Origin: an uncultured Fibrobacter sp.
GTDB taxonomy: Bacteria > Fibrobacterota > Fibrobacteria > Fibrobacterales > Fibrobacteraceae
Direction of reading: 5' to 3'
Length of the DNA: 64,000 bases
Assembly: GCA_946414075.1 (NCBI GenBank)
Contig: CAMKNA010000007.1
Span: 23,401 to 87,400 of the forward strand
Part shown: piece after piece, positions 24,950-32,893 of the stretch
Layout of the letters: each line of letters starts with the position of its first letter
Numbering within the stretch: the stretch's first letter is position 1
Position numbers and translations under genes: made by a program
The notes under the pieces: model-generated
Database searches by the model: none
Seen by the model: only the letters and a program-made list of their open reading frames with translations
Told to the model about the DNA's origin: nothing

Positions 24950-25762
24950 CTAATACCGTGCTTCAAAGACTCGGTCGCTGGCCACCAGGAACTTCTGGTT
25001 CAAATCCGGCCAGTCCATGTAGCCCCAGACCACCACCACGCGACCGCCAGACAACTGAGTCGCCATTCCCCGAACACCCTCACCGGCAGAAAAATAGTAG
25101 ACATCATCATCTATCTCGATATTCCGCGGAAAGGCCCGCTTCAACTGGGCCGCCCAATCCAAGTAGCGGGACTCTTCCACCAGGTCCCAGCTACGGGCCA
25201 CATTCCAGGCCAGATTTCCATCGGCATAGCTCTGCTCCAGCACCGGGAAAAACGACTTGACTCCCAGGAAGTTCTTGGTCTGGACCGTCGTGCGTCCCGC
25301 TTCACGATGTTCGAAAGGTAGGCTCAGGAACTCCTGGGGAAAACCGATCCGAACACCTGGCACCGACCGGACGAAATTTTCCAGAGCGCGGCGCTCGTAG
25401 CGCCTAAAACTGTCATGGCGGAAGACAAATATCCGGTAATCCGCACGGATACTCTGCTCCAGATACTTTCCTCGGAGAATAGAATGGGCTCCCTGAAACC
25501 GACCGCTGTTGGTGTAGTAGTCCAGCGCATAGACATCGCCCTTGAACTCCAATACGGAAACATCAAGGGTATCGCCCCACTGCGTAGCGTAGCACATATT
25601 CACTTCACGCACAAACCCATTCCCCTTCGCAGCGGTCGAATCGACAGAGACACGCATGGGACGGCGGCCATCAAAACGGAGCTTTGCATAATCCACCCTG
25701 GCGTGTTCTTCGGAGCAGCCCCACACGACAAATAAGATTAAGGCGAGAACAACACGAATCAT
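24950..25762 (-). CDS. Lipoprotein of unknown function
   Basis: 270 aa with a lipobox in LALILFVVWGC. The rest is soluble alpha/beta with no domain I recognise; a conserved-looking core runs KGDVYALDYYTNSG, YRIFVFRHDSFRRYERRALE and GRVVVVWGYMDW. Its start overlaps the stop of the upstream Fe-S protein gene by four bases (ATGA), so it is translated with that gene in the psd operon. Confidence 0.75.
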   Translation of the reverse strand: MIRVVLALILFVVWGCSEEHARVDYAKLRFDGRRPMRVSVDSTAAKGNGFVREVNMCYATQWGDTLDVSVLEFKGDVYALDYYTNSGRFQGAHSILRGKYLEQSIRADYRIFVFRHDSFRRYERRALENFVRSVPGVRIGFPQEFLSLPFEHREAGRTTVQTKNFLGVKSFFPVLEQSYADGNLAWNVARSWDLVEESRYLDWAAQLKRAFPRNIEIDDDVYYFSAGEGVRGMATQLSGGRVVVVWGYMDWPDLNQKFLVASDRVFEARY

Positions 25763-26592
25763 GATTCTCGCTCCCCATAATCACAGATCTCATATATGGG
25801 ACAATTGGCACAGCCCGCCTGGCATTCCCGACATACAAAGGACTGTTCATCCCCTTCCAGATAGAACTGCAGCGAGTGGGCCACAGCGTAGGGATTCTCA
25901 GGGTACAGGGCCACGCAAAACTCGTTCATCATCTTCTGCTTTTGTTCCGGCGTCAAATCCGCAAAGCCGCTCTCACGGGCTGGCCCCATAATAGAAAGAA
26001 AACGTCTCGCCCCCATAGTCAGGGGCAGGTCCGGCCACCGGAAACGCTTGAGCCCACGGCCCACGGCATACCCGAGTCCAACAGGGGGCTTTCCACACAG
26101 GCGGTATATGGCGGCACAGGCCTTGGGCCGTGCACCACGCTTACCCATAAAATAAATCTCGCCCAAGTCTCGCCACATTTCTTCGGGTGTGGAACGCGCC
26201 ACCCAAGCCTTCAGGTCACCATGCCTTCGCACAAAAAAACCGACGCTCCAGAAGATGCCCGCCACATTCTTGAATAAGGACCAGTCCCTACTGCCGAGAG
26301 CTTCTTCTGCAACAATCTCGATGTCGCCACCCTTTGGCACCGGCAAAGTCCAAAGCTTGTCTCCCGGATACCTTTTTGCAAGCCCAGTCAGTAGCGTTCC
26401 AATTTCATCCATGCGCAGATCCTGATACAGGGCGGTCCCTAAAAGCGTCCAAGCAATCCTGCTATTGTCATCGGCAAGCTTGTCCGCTACTTGTAAAACG
26501 GGATCATCCAAGTTCGAAAAGCGTTCCACAAACAAGCGGAGGCCACGCCCAAGGACGGGTTCGTCTTGCAGGAATCGCTTCGAAGAAACCAT
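25759..26592 (-). CDS. Endonuclease III-like (HhH-GPD fold) Fe-S protein, catalytic residues not evident
   Basis: 277 aa. The C-terminus contains CRECQAGCANCPIYEIC, whose cysteines at positions 1, 8, 11 and 17 give C-x6-C-x2-C-x5-C, the [4Fe-4S] loop spacing of endonuclease III and MutY. Upstream, FMGKRGARPKACAAIYRL and LPLTMGARRFLSIMG sit where the helix-hairpin-helix and the VDTHVxR catalytic segment should be, but the catalytic Asp position reads Thr and the Lys is not clear. It could be a non-catalytic or diverged glycosylase. AGGTGG precedes the ATG. It lies 26 bases after psd. Confidence 0.5.
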   Translation of the reverse strand: MVSSKRFLQDEPVLGRGLRLFVERFSNLDDPVLQVADKLADDNSRIAWTLLGTALYQDLRMDEIGTLLTGLAKRYPGDKLWTLPVPKGGDIEIVAEEALGSRDWSLFKNVAGIFWSVGFFVRRHGDLKAWVARSTPEEMWRDLGEIYFMGKRGARPKACAAIYRLCGKPPVGLGYAVGRGLKRFRWPDLPLTMGARRFLSIMGPARESGFADLTPEQKQKMMNEFCVALYPENPYAVAHSLQFYLEGDEQSFVCRECQAGCANCPIYEICDYGERES

Positions 26593-26618
26593 GGGCGCGC
26601 CACCTACGATTCCGGGCC

Positions 26619-27470
26619 CTACAAAGCTTCGCCCACCTTGACGGCGGAGCCCATGCGGGACTTAAACAGGTCAGGATGGCGTTCGCGAATTTTCTTGTCC
26701 ACCACGAGAATCACAGTACTGCCCATCTCGAAACGGCCCAGTTCACCGCCCTTCTCCACCCGAATCTCTTGCGCGGGCTTCCAGTCGTAACGCTTGCAGT
26801 CCCTAGGGAGCTTGCCCGCGTTCACCAGGAGTTCGTCAGTGTAGGCAACGCCTATGCGGCCTACATTGGTGGCCCCTACCTTAACGACAAGCATCTCGGA
26901 ACCATCGTCCAGACGGATATGGCTGGTAAGGCGCTCGTTGATACAAAACAGACCTTCCACTCGTTCTACGCTACCGGCGTTCACCGGCCAAAGGGTTCCC
27001 GGGCAGTAGCTTGCACCAACCACCTCACCCGAAACCGGGCTGTGGATACGATGGTAATTGAACGGAGCCAAATAGATTGTGGCGAAGGCACCGCCATCGA
27101 AACGGGCAGCCATTTCATCATCACGGAGCAAGTCTTTCAAGGTGTAGGTCTTGCCCTTAGCCTGGATCAGTTCCTGTTTTTCATCAAAGGTCGCCGTCTG
27201 GGAAAGCACCCCATCTACCGGAGACACAATCTCGCTTTCTGCAATGGGACGCGCACCCGGCTTCAGCCGACGGATAAAAAGTTCGCCAATATTCCTGTAA
27301 TGCTCAATCGGGAATTCCGATTCCTCCATATTCAGCTTGTAACAGGAGGCAAAGGCGTTACGAGCCAGCTTCGAAACCACCGGCAGACGGAGTCGCGTCA
27401 ACACGCCGAAGGCACGGCTTGCGGCATTCTTCGGCAAGAGCTTCATAAATATGTAGAAGGGAGTATTCAT
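26619..27470 (-). CDS. psd: Phosphatidylserine decarboxylase
   Basis: 283-aa pyruvoyl enzyme making phosphatidylethanolamine at the inner membrane. Visible motifs are EIVSPVDGVL, LAPFNYHRIHSPVSGEV (the catalytic-His region) and RFEMGSTVILV, where the usual LGST self-cleavage site reads MGST; the Ser that becomes the pyruvoyl group is present. The length matches bacterial Psd. The ATG directly abuts an AT-rich inverted repeat, so there is no normal ribosome binding site. It leads a three-gene unit with the Fe-S protein and the lipoprotein. Confidence 0.92.
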   Translation of the reverse strand: MNTPFYIFMKLLPKNAASRAFGVLTRLRLPVVSKLARNAFASCYKLNMEESEFPIEHYRNIGELFIRRLKPGARPIAESEIVSPVDGVLSQTATFDEKQELIQAKGKTYTLKDLLRDDEMAARFDGGAFATIYLAPFNYHRIHSPVSGEVVGASYCPGTLWPVNAGSVERVEGLFCINERLTSHIRLDDGSEMLVVKVGATNVGRIGVAYTDELLVNAGKLPRDCKRYDWKPAQEIRVEKGGELGRFEMGSTVILVVDKKIRERHPDLFKSRMGSAVKVGEAL

Positions 27471-27473
27471 GAT

Positions 27474-27544
27474 TCAAAATTAAAAATTAAAAAATAAGAA
27501 TGAATAATCTTTCATTCTTAATTCTTCATTTTTCATTTATATTT
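27474..27544. repeat. AT-rich inverted repeat between genes (family 2)
   Basis: Left arm of AATTAAAA-type units ending ATAAGAATGAAT; right arm TTTCATTCTTAATTCTTC and on, its imperfect reverse complement. It fills the gap between the psd start (4 bases away) and the upstream lipoprotein's stop (12 bases away). Confidence 0.7.
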
Positions 27545-27555
27545 CCGAACTCGAA

Positions 27556-28401
27556 CTAATGGTTCTCCACCATCTTCAAGTCGGTGCTGAACATTTTCCA
27601 CAACCGCGAAGCGAAGGGTACGGCCCATTCCTTTTCGGGAGCCACACGGCTTGTAGTCTCGGCGGTAAACTCCGAATAGACAAGGAACACCAGTTCCCCG
27701 TAACGGGCATCCCAAAGGCTCCAGAGGATCTTCCAGGTGTAGCCGCCGCTACTCCCCAGGTTCGGATCCATATACACATCCAGGCGCACCGGCATGGAAA
27801 CATAACGCAACTCGTAGCGGCTAGCCAGTTCATTCAGCAGGTTACGGAACTTGTCGGGCAACTGGCGCGTCAACTTCTGTTCCACGCTATCCCGTTCCTG
27901 CCAGGGCGTAAAATCTTCCAGCTTTTTACTGTCGGCAAATTCCGAACCCAGCAGCTGCGCCGATAGGCTATCCATATAAAGCGAGTCCGATTCCGGCAGG
28001 CGCATACCGGGCAAAAGCAGCTCCCGCCGCATTTTAGGGAAAGCCTTCACAAAAAGGGAATCTTCCACATGGGCCAAGTCAAAGTCCAGGGCGTCGGCAC
28101 TGTAGCTATGGCACATGCGGCAAGTCTCCGGGCGCCCAGCCGTAACCTTCAAGGTCGGCAGCACACCCACCACGGCGGTAGAATCCAGGCGGCCGTAAGC
28201 CAACTCGTTCCACTCGCGGTAGAATTTTTCACCGGATATCTTCAGCTTTATTTCGCCACGGGCTCCACATTCCGTACAGGGGGCATCCCCCATGCCCGAA
28301 TCGCCAGCGGGTTCACCTCCACCGTTGTCCGAACCGGCACAGGCCAGCATAAACAGGGGAAGTGCCGTCACAAGAAAAATCTTTCTCGTCCAAAAAAGCA
28401 T
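27556..28401 (-). CDS. Lipoprotein of unknown function with two Cys pairs
   Basis: 281 aa with a lipobox in ALPLFMLAC followed by a Gly/Asp-rich spacer. Two cysteine pairs follow, CTEC (about residue 42) and CRMCH (about residue 95); the second reads as CXXCH, but one such motif with no other cytochrome feature is weak evidence for haem. The C-terminal half is helical then beta-rich (WKILWSLWDARYGELVFLVY). No family recognised. ATG 28401 is used (a GTG directly precedes it); a TATATTTA box lies 6 bases upstream. Confidence 0.7.
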   Translation of the reverse strand: MLFWTRKIFLVTALPLFMLACAGSDNGGGEPAGDSGMGDAPCTECGARGEIKLKISGEKFYREWNELAYGRLDSTAVVGVLPTLKVTAGRPETCRMCHSYSADALDFDLAHVEDSLFVKAFPKMRRELLLPGMRLPESDSLYMDSLSAQLLGSEFADSKKLEDFTPWQERDSVEQKLTRQLPDKFRNLLNELASRYELRYVSMPVRLDVYMDPNLGSSGGYTWKILWSLWDARYGELVFLVYSEFTAETTSRVAPEKEWAVPFASRLWKMFSTDLKMVENH

Positions 28402-28407
28402 CACGCC

Positions 28408-28415
28408 TAAATATA
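28408..28415 (-). promoter_or_regulatory. TAnnTTTA promoter box
   Basis: TATATTTA on the minus strand, 6 bases before ATG 28401. No room remains for a leader. Confidence 0.45.
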
Positions 28416-28449
28416 AACACTTTACACATTAGGTATCGCGTCAGGCAAA

Positions 28450-28476
28450 CAAAAAAGACCCGGGAAAACCCGGGTC
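28450..28476 (-). terminator. Terminator of the FnIII lipoprotein gene
   Basis: Minus-strand GACCCGGG-TTTT-CCCGGGTC (perfect 8-bp stem) followed by T6. Confidence 0.85.
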
Positions 28477-28501
28477 CAAATTCAACTGCTAAAGCGTACT
28501 C

Positions 28502-29857
28502 TTAGGGAGCAGGGGCAATAGTAGTGGTCGGAAGCTTGATCGCCTTTGTCGCGTCGGTTGGGTCGGAGCAGCCGTCGCTGTTGCAGGCGGCCAGTTTGAA
28601 CTGGACACTGGCTGCGCCAGCCAGGCTAGAAATATAAACCTGGATCATGGGCTTCTTCAAGTCAAGGGCAGCATCATCGTCATAGGAGCGATAGCTCATC
28701 TGATGGAACGAATTCATCTCGTCCGTCTTATACCAGACCTCATAGTGGGTCACCTTATCATTCACCGCAGGGGCGGTCCAAGTGAGATTGATGTAGTAGT
28801 CAGGATCATCCGCATCCTTTTCAGCGGCAAATTTCTTGACCTTGGCAGGAACATTCAAATCGCCAGAGCCTACCATGAACTCTTCATTGGTAATCGTGAA
28901 GGTCTCGCCTTCCTTGGAGAAGGCAACACCAGTCAGGCGATACATGGTTCCCGTACTCCACACACCATCGACCAACTTGATAGTGATGGTCTTATTGTCC
29001 TTGCTCAAGGTGGCCTTTACCATTTCCATTTCATTCGAACCTTCGGTCACAACCCAATAATAATCCTTCAGGGAATCGGCAATCAGTTCCGAAGAGAAGG
29101 TCAAGGTGATGGCGGAATTGGTGTCAAGCGACTTCAGGTTGTTGGAAACCATCTCCAGCTTGGGAGCAGTTATCGCCATCCTGACAATCGGCGCATTGAT
29201 GGCATCACCGGCCCTGTAGTTTCCACCACCAACCTTGGTCGAAGCAGCGAAATACCTCAGGCCATCAATTGTCGACTGACCCACGGAAATACCAATTTCA
29301 ATACCTTCGGGGAGATTCTTGAAGGTATATTCGCCATTCTTGTCAGTCTTCGTCTTAAATTCAGTCGTATCGAAGGCTACATCGAGATTGCCATCGGGGT
29401 CGAGAGCGGCAAACACCGTTACTCCAGAGGCGGCCTTTGTTTCGCCCTTGTCGTCGGTATAGAGCACTGTACCCTTGGCAGTCACGCCAGTCTTGTACAT
29501 GGGAACATACATGACGGCATCGGGCACGCGCGGGACATTACCCTTGCCTGCTTCTTCCAGCTCCACGCCGGCCAGGACGGTAGCATAGCCTTCCTTAGAA
29601 ATGCGGAAGACATGGTCACCCAGGACCTGCTTGCTCCAGACGGCAAGTCCCAGTTCGTCGGTGACTTCGGATTCGTCGTCAACGACGGAATACACCTGGG
29701 CTCCCGTAATGGAAGAACCATCGTGATTGTCCACCACCTTAACGGTGATGGTGCCCTTTTCCTTGGCTTCATCGTTGATGTTAACGACTTCGTCGGCACC
29801 GCAAGCGGCCAAGAACAAACCGGCAGCGAGCAGAGCGAATGCTGATTTCAAATTCAT
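28502..29857 (-). CDS. Multidomain lipoprotein with Ig-like and FnIII-type domains
   Basis: 451-aa lipoprotein (lipobox FLAAC). Domain order: a carboxypeptidase-regulatory-like beta-sandwich (about 35-105, GTITVKVVDNHDGSSITGAQ), a second such domain (about 120-215, DKNGEYTFKNLPEGIEI), an SbsA/Ig-like domain (about 225-330, NSAITLTFSSELIADSL) and a fibronectin type III domain (about 335-440, INLTWTAPAVNDKVTHYEVW). This suggests a surface or periplasmic binding protein. AAGGAG precedes the ATG well. The promoter carries a C9 tract (see 29886-29910), so expression might vary. Confidence 0.8.
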   Translation of the reverse strand: MNLKSAFALLAAGLFLAACGADEVVNINDEAKEKGTITVKVVDNHDGSSITGAQVYSVVDDESEVTDELGLAVWSKQVLGDHVFRISKEGYATVLAGVELEEAGKGNVPRVPDAVMYVPMYKTGVTAKGTVLYTDDKGETKAASGVTVFAALDPDGNLDVAFDTTEFKTKTDKNGEYTFKNLPEGIEIGISVGQSTIDGLRYFAASTKVGGGNYRAGDAINAPIVRMAITAPKLEMVSNNLKSLDTNSAITLTFSSELIADSLKDYYWVVTEGSNEMEMVKATLSKDNKTITIKLVDGVWSTGTMYRLTGVAFSKEGETFTITNEEFMVGSGDLNVPAKVKKFAAEKDADDPDYYINLTWTAPAVNDKVTHYEVWYKTDEMNSFHQMSYRSYDDDAALDLKKPMIQVYISSLAGAASVQFKLAACNSDGCSDPTDATKAIKLPTTTIAPAP

Positions 29858-29885
29858 AGGAATCTCCTTAATGATAAGTTGTTTT

Positions 29886-29910
29886 GAAAAATAGTAAAAA
29901 AGGGGGGGGG
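29886..29910 (-). promoter_or_regulatory. Promoter box next to a C9 homopolymer
   Basis: Minus strand: nine C (29910-29902), then six T, then ACTATTTTTC, giving a TACTATTT-type box, then a 28-nt stretch to the lipoprotein ATG. The rest of the 155-base gap (29858-30012) holds only A/T-rich sequence with no gene that I can support. Confidence 0.45.
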
Positions 29911-30012
29911 AATCATCCAGAAAAAATGTTTTTTTTCCTAAGAAACGAAAAAAACACCCGTAGACAGCACCCAGAGCGCCATTTTCGGCAATGGTAACTT
30001 TTTATTTACAAG

Positions 30013-30816
30013 CTACAGGCTAAAGAGAGCCACAAATTCCCGGTGTACGGGCTTGTCTCCATACGGGTCCACGGCGTCGGCCTCCAGCTCTTCGGGACTA
30101 TAGCCGCTGGCTATATGCCGAAGAAACACCCGACGGCCACCTTCATCATATTCAAAGTGGATGCGGAAGGTGCGGTAGGCCAGCACGCCTTTTTTAGCGT
30201 TTTCGTCGATGGTCAGCCGACGCCGGGATCCATCGAAAATGTCTGCCCCGATGTTTCCCCGCGAAAGCTGAACCCGCGCAAAGCTTTCCAGGTCAGGCAC
30301 CAAGTGCTCGACAAGCCAGCGGTTCTGTTTTATAAATTTCTCGGACGCATCGACAATCCAGGGGTCGCCCTCCTGCTCATCTACCCAGCCCGCCCTTGCT
30401 TCGGGAAACGCGTCCGCCATGGGAATGTAAGGCTTGATGTCCAGCACGGGCGTTCCGTTCAGCAGGTCCGACTCGTCGATGAAAATCGTCAGGCCTTCGA
30501 TCTTCAGCAAGCGAACGCAGCTAAGCCCTATGGAATTTGGGCGGTAGGGGCTCCGGCTTGCAAAGGTTCCCACGCGGTCCCTGCCCTTGGGCGGTACGGG
30601 CGGTCGCGTTGTCGGGCGCCAACCCTGGTTCTCGTGGAACTGGAATATGACCCAGATGCGTTCAAACCCCTCCAAATCACGGAGTGCCATCTCGAAGTTC
30701 TGACCGGCATTAAGAACTATCCGCCCCGGGTGCCCCGCAAACAAGCTTCCCTGTCGGGGGGCGTCGTACTTGTACACGGCATCGCCGTAGAATGTACCGA
30801 TTGGGGTCACCTGCAT
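30013..30816 (-). CDS. trmO: tRNA (N6-threonylcarbamoyladenosine37-N6)-methyltransferase TrmO
   Basis: 267-aa SAM-dependent enzyme that methylates t6A37 in tRNA. The N-terminal TsaA/YaeB beta-barrel is clear: MQVTPIGTFYG, FERIWVIFQFHEN, ASRSPYRPNSIGLSCVRLL and DLLNGTPVLDIKPYIPMADA. The C-terminal domain matches longer bacterial members. ATG 30816 is preferred to an upstream GTG (30837) since MQVTPIG is the family start. It diverges from prfA across only 48 bases between start codons; the TATATTTC box is 5 bases from the ATG. Confidence 0.9.
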   Translation of the reverse strand: MQVTPIGTFYGDAVYKYDAPRQGSLFAGHPGRIVLNAGQNFEMALRDLEGFERIWVIFQFHENQGWRPTTRPPVPPKGRDRVGTFASRSPYRPNSIGLSCVRLLKIEGLTIFIDESDLLNGTPVLDIKPYIPMADAFPEARAGWVDEQEGDPWIVDASEKFIKQNRWLVEHLVPDLESFARVQLSRGNIGADIFDGSRRRLTIDENAKKGVLAYRTFRIHFEYDEGGRRVFLRHIASGYSPEELEADAVDPYGDKPVHREFVALFSL

Positions 30817-30821
30817 ACGGG

Positions 30822-30829
30822 GAAATATA
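30822..30829 (-). promoter_or_regulatory. TAnnTTTC promoter box for trmO
   Basis: TATATTTC, 5 bases before ATG 30816, in a 48-base divergent intergenic region. Confidence 0.5.
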
Positions 30830-30850
30830 GAAATCACCGTCCCTTTTTTC

Positions 30851-30858
30851 TACATTTG
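30851..30858 (+). promoter_or_regulatory. TAnnTTTG promoter box for prfA
   Basis: TACATTTG, 6 bases before ATG 30865. Confidence 0.5.
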
Positions 30859-30864
30859 AGCCCG

Positions 30865-31932
30865 ATGAAAGACAAGGCTAAAAAACTGATTGAAAAGTAC
30901 GAGGAACTGGAATCGGAACTGGGTAACCCCGAAGTTCTCGCCGACCAGGCCCGTTACAACAAGATCCACAAGCAGTACAAGGGTATCGAGAAGGCCGTCG
31001 CCAAGGCCAAGGAATACCTGCAGATGCTAAACGACCAGGAAGAATGGAAGGTGGCGTTAGGCGATTCCGACCCCGAGATGGTGGCCATGGCCAAGTCTGA
31101 ACTTTCAGATATCGAGAAGAAGTTGCCCACCGTTACCGACGAGCTCCAGATTCTGATGGTGCCCAAGGATCCTTGGGATTACCGTAATGCTACACTGGAA
31201 ATCCGCGGCGGTACCGGCGGCGACGAGTCCGCCCTCTTTGCAGGCGACCTGTTCCGCATGTACCAGGGCTACTGCAGCCGCATGGGCTGGAAGATGACCA
31301 TCCAGGATGCCAGCGAAGGCACCGTGGGCGGCTACAAGGAAATCCGCGTGTTCATCGAAGGCGACAGCGTCTATGGGACTTTAAAGTTCGAAAGTGGCGT
31401 GCACCGCGTGCAGCGCGTGCCCGAAACCGAAGCCCAGGGCCGTGTGCACACCTCGGCGGCCACAGTGGCGATCCTCCCCGAAGCCGAAGAAGTGGATGTG
31501 GAAATCCGCGAAGCCGACATCCACATGGACACCTACCGTTCTTCAGGCGCAGGCGGTCAGTACATCAACAAGACGGACTCCGCCGTTCGACTCACCCACA
31601 TTCCTACCGGCGTGGTGGTGAGCTGCCAAACAGAACGCAGCCAGCTGCAAAACCGCCTGCATGCCATGGAAATGTTGCGCTCCAAGATTCTAGACGCCGT
31701 CATCGCCAAGAAGGAACAGGAAGAAGCGGCAAGCCGCAAGGCCCTGGTAGGCACAGGCGACCGCAGCGCCAAAATCCGCACTTACAATTTTCCGCAGAAC
31801 CGCGTGACCGACCACCGTATAGGTCTCACACTGTACAATCTGGACAAGGTCATCACTGGTGACCTGGACGAAATCATCAACGGGCTGCAGATGGCCAATG
31901 CCCAGGAGAAGCTGGGAAAGTTTAACGCATAA
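30865..31932 (+). CDS. prfA: Peptide chain release factor 1
   Basis: 355 aa, the normal RF1 length. It releases the peptide at UAA and UAG. The GGQ loop is present (SSGAGGQYINKTDSAVRLTH), as are the central-domain phrases LEIRGGTGGDESALFAGDLF and GVHRVQRVPETEAQGRVHTS and the C-terminal RVTDHRIGLTLYNLD. The N-terminal coiled coil begins at ATG 30865; the frame stays open far upstream, antisense to trmO, but that is not coding. It is followed by prmC, its methyltransferase, which modifies the GGQ glutamine. Confidence 0.97.
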   Translation: MKDKAKKLIEKYEELESELGNPEVLADQARYNKIHKQYKGIEKAVAKAKEYLQMLNDQEEWKVALGDSDPEMVAMAKSELSDIEKKLPTVTDELQILMVPKDPWDYRNATLEIRGGTGGDESALFAGDLFRMYQGYCSRMGWKMTIQDASEGTVGGYKEIRVFIEGDSVYGTLKFESGVHRVQRVPETEAQGRVHTSAATVAILPEAEEVDVEIREADIHMDTYRSSGAGGQYINKTDSAVRLTHIPTGVVVSCQTERSQLQNRLHAMEMLRSKILDAVIAKKEQEEAASRKALVGTGDRSAKIRTYNFPQNRVTDHRIGLTLYNLDKVITGDLDEIINGLQMANAQEKLGKFNA

Positions 31933-31935
31933 GGA

Positions 31936-31962
31936 GATGCCCGGTCAAGCCGGGCATGACAG
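31936..31962. repeat. TGCCCGG-TCAAG-CCGGGCA palindromic element (family 6)
   Basis: Perfect 7-bp stem with a 5-nt loop, set between the prfA stop and the prmC start. It carries its own in-frame ATG (31937), which would add MPGQAGHDSK to PrmC. Confidence 0.65.
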
Positions 31963-31966
31963 TAAA

Positions 31967-32890
31967 ATGCCGCAGATGACAGTGCTTGAAATCTTGAACC
32001 GCACCAAGGTCTTCTTCGAGAAGAAGGGCGTGCCCGACCCGCTGCTGGATGCCCAGTACATCATCAGCCACGGTCTCAAGATGAAGAGCCGCATGGACCT
32101 GTACCTGAATTTCGAAAAGCCCCTGACCCCCGCAGAACTGGATATCTTGCGCCCACTGGTGGCCCGTCGGGCCAACCGGGAACCTCTGCAGCACATCATT
32201 GGCGACACAAGCTTTCGTGGGTTCACCATCAAGTGCGACCCCCGGGCCCTGATTCCCCGACCCGAGACGGAATCCCTGGTAGACATGGCAAAGAACGCCC
32301 TGAAAGACGTCAAGAACCCGTTCATCGTAGAAATCGGTACGGGAACAGGCGCCATCGCCATTTCTTGCGCCAAGGAAATCGCAGGCGCCAAGGTGCTCGC
32401 CACCGACATCTCCGAAGAAGCCCTGGCTCTCGCCCAGGAGAATGCCGCAGCGAACAACCTCGACGACGCTTCGGCAAGCTCAGCGACCTTGCAATTTGCA
32501 CAGGGCGACCTGCTGGATGCCGTCACAGTTGACACAATCAGGAAAGCAACCGACGACATTTTCGGCGAGACCTCGACAAAAATCGACTGCCTAATCGCGA
32601 ACCTTCCCTATATTCCCGACGGCGAAAAGGGAAAGCTCCAGCCCGAAGTAGACAGGTTCGACCCGGCGCTGGCCCTGTACGGCGGCCCCGACGGACTTAC
32701 ACTGGTGCGCAAGCTGCTCCAAGAAACCGAGGGCAAGCTCTCCTCCGGAGCTCCGGTCCTTCTGGAAATCGGTTCGGAGCAGGCCGAAGTCTTAAAGAAC
32801 GAAGCCGCCAACTACCCATGGCTTGAATTTACGGGAATCCACAAGGACTACTGCGACAACATCCGGTTCGTAAGCTACAGGGCTAGATAA
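31967..32890 (+). CDS. prmC: Release factor glutamine methyltransferase PrmC
   Basis: About 307-aa SAM-dependent enzyme that methylates the GGQ glutamine of release factors. Motifs: helical N-domain (DAQYIISHGLKMKSRMDLYL), RALIPRPETESLVD, VEIGTGTGAIAISCA (SAM loop) and IANLPYIPDG, where the usual NPPY reads NLPY. The start is uncertain: ATG 31967, ATG 31976, or the ATG at 31937 inside the palindromic repeat. None has a well-spaced ribosome binding site; AAGGAG lies too close to 31937. Pairing with prfA is the usual arrangement. Confidence 0.9.
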   Translation: MPQMTVLEILNRTKVFFEKKGVPDPLLDAQYIISHGLKMKSRMDLYLNFEKPLTPAELDILRPLVARRANREPLQHIIGDTSFRGFTIKCDPRALIPRPETESLVDMAKNALKDVKNPFIVEIGTGTGAIAISCAKEIAGAKVLATDISEEALALAQENAAANNLDDASASSATLQFAQGDLLDAVTVDTIRKATDDIFGETSTKIDCLIANLPYIPDGEKGKLQPEVDRFDPALALYGGPDGLTLVRKLLQETEGKLSSGAPVLLEIGSEQAEVLKNEAANYPWLEFTGIHKDYCDNIRFVSYRAR

Positions 32891-32893
32891 GCG

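Noticed and set aside
26334..27497. Long open frame (387 codons) antisense to psd
   Set aside because: Fully overlaps the well-supported psd gene and its neighbour, lacks domain features, and has no ribosome binding site.
27474..27544. AT-rich repeat as a transposon end or attachment site
   Set aside because: No transposase or integrase nearby and no flanking target duplication seen.
28110..28125. CRMCH as a haem c site in the 281-aa lipoprotein
   Set aside because: A single CXXCH without axial-ligand or cytochrome fold features; more likely a metal or disulphide site, or chance.
29858..30012. Possible small gene in the gap before the FnIII lipoprotein
   Set aside because: Only homopolymer runs and A/T-rich sequence; no frame with a ribosome binding site.
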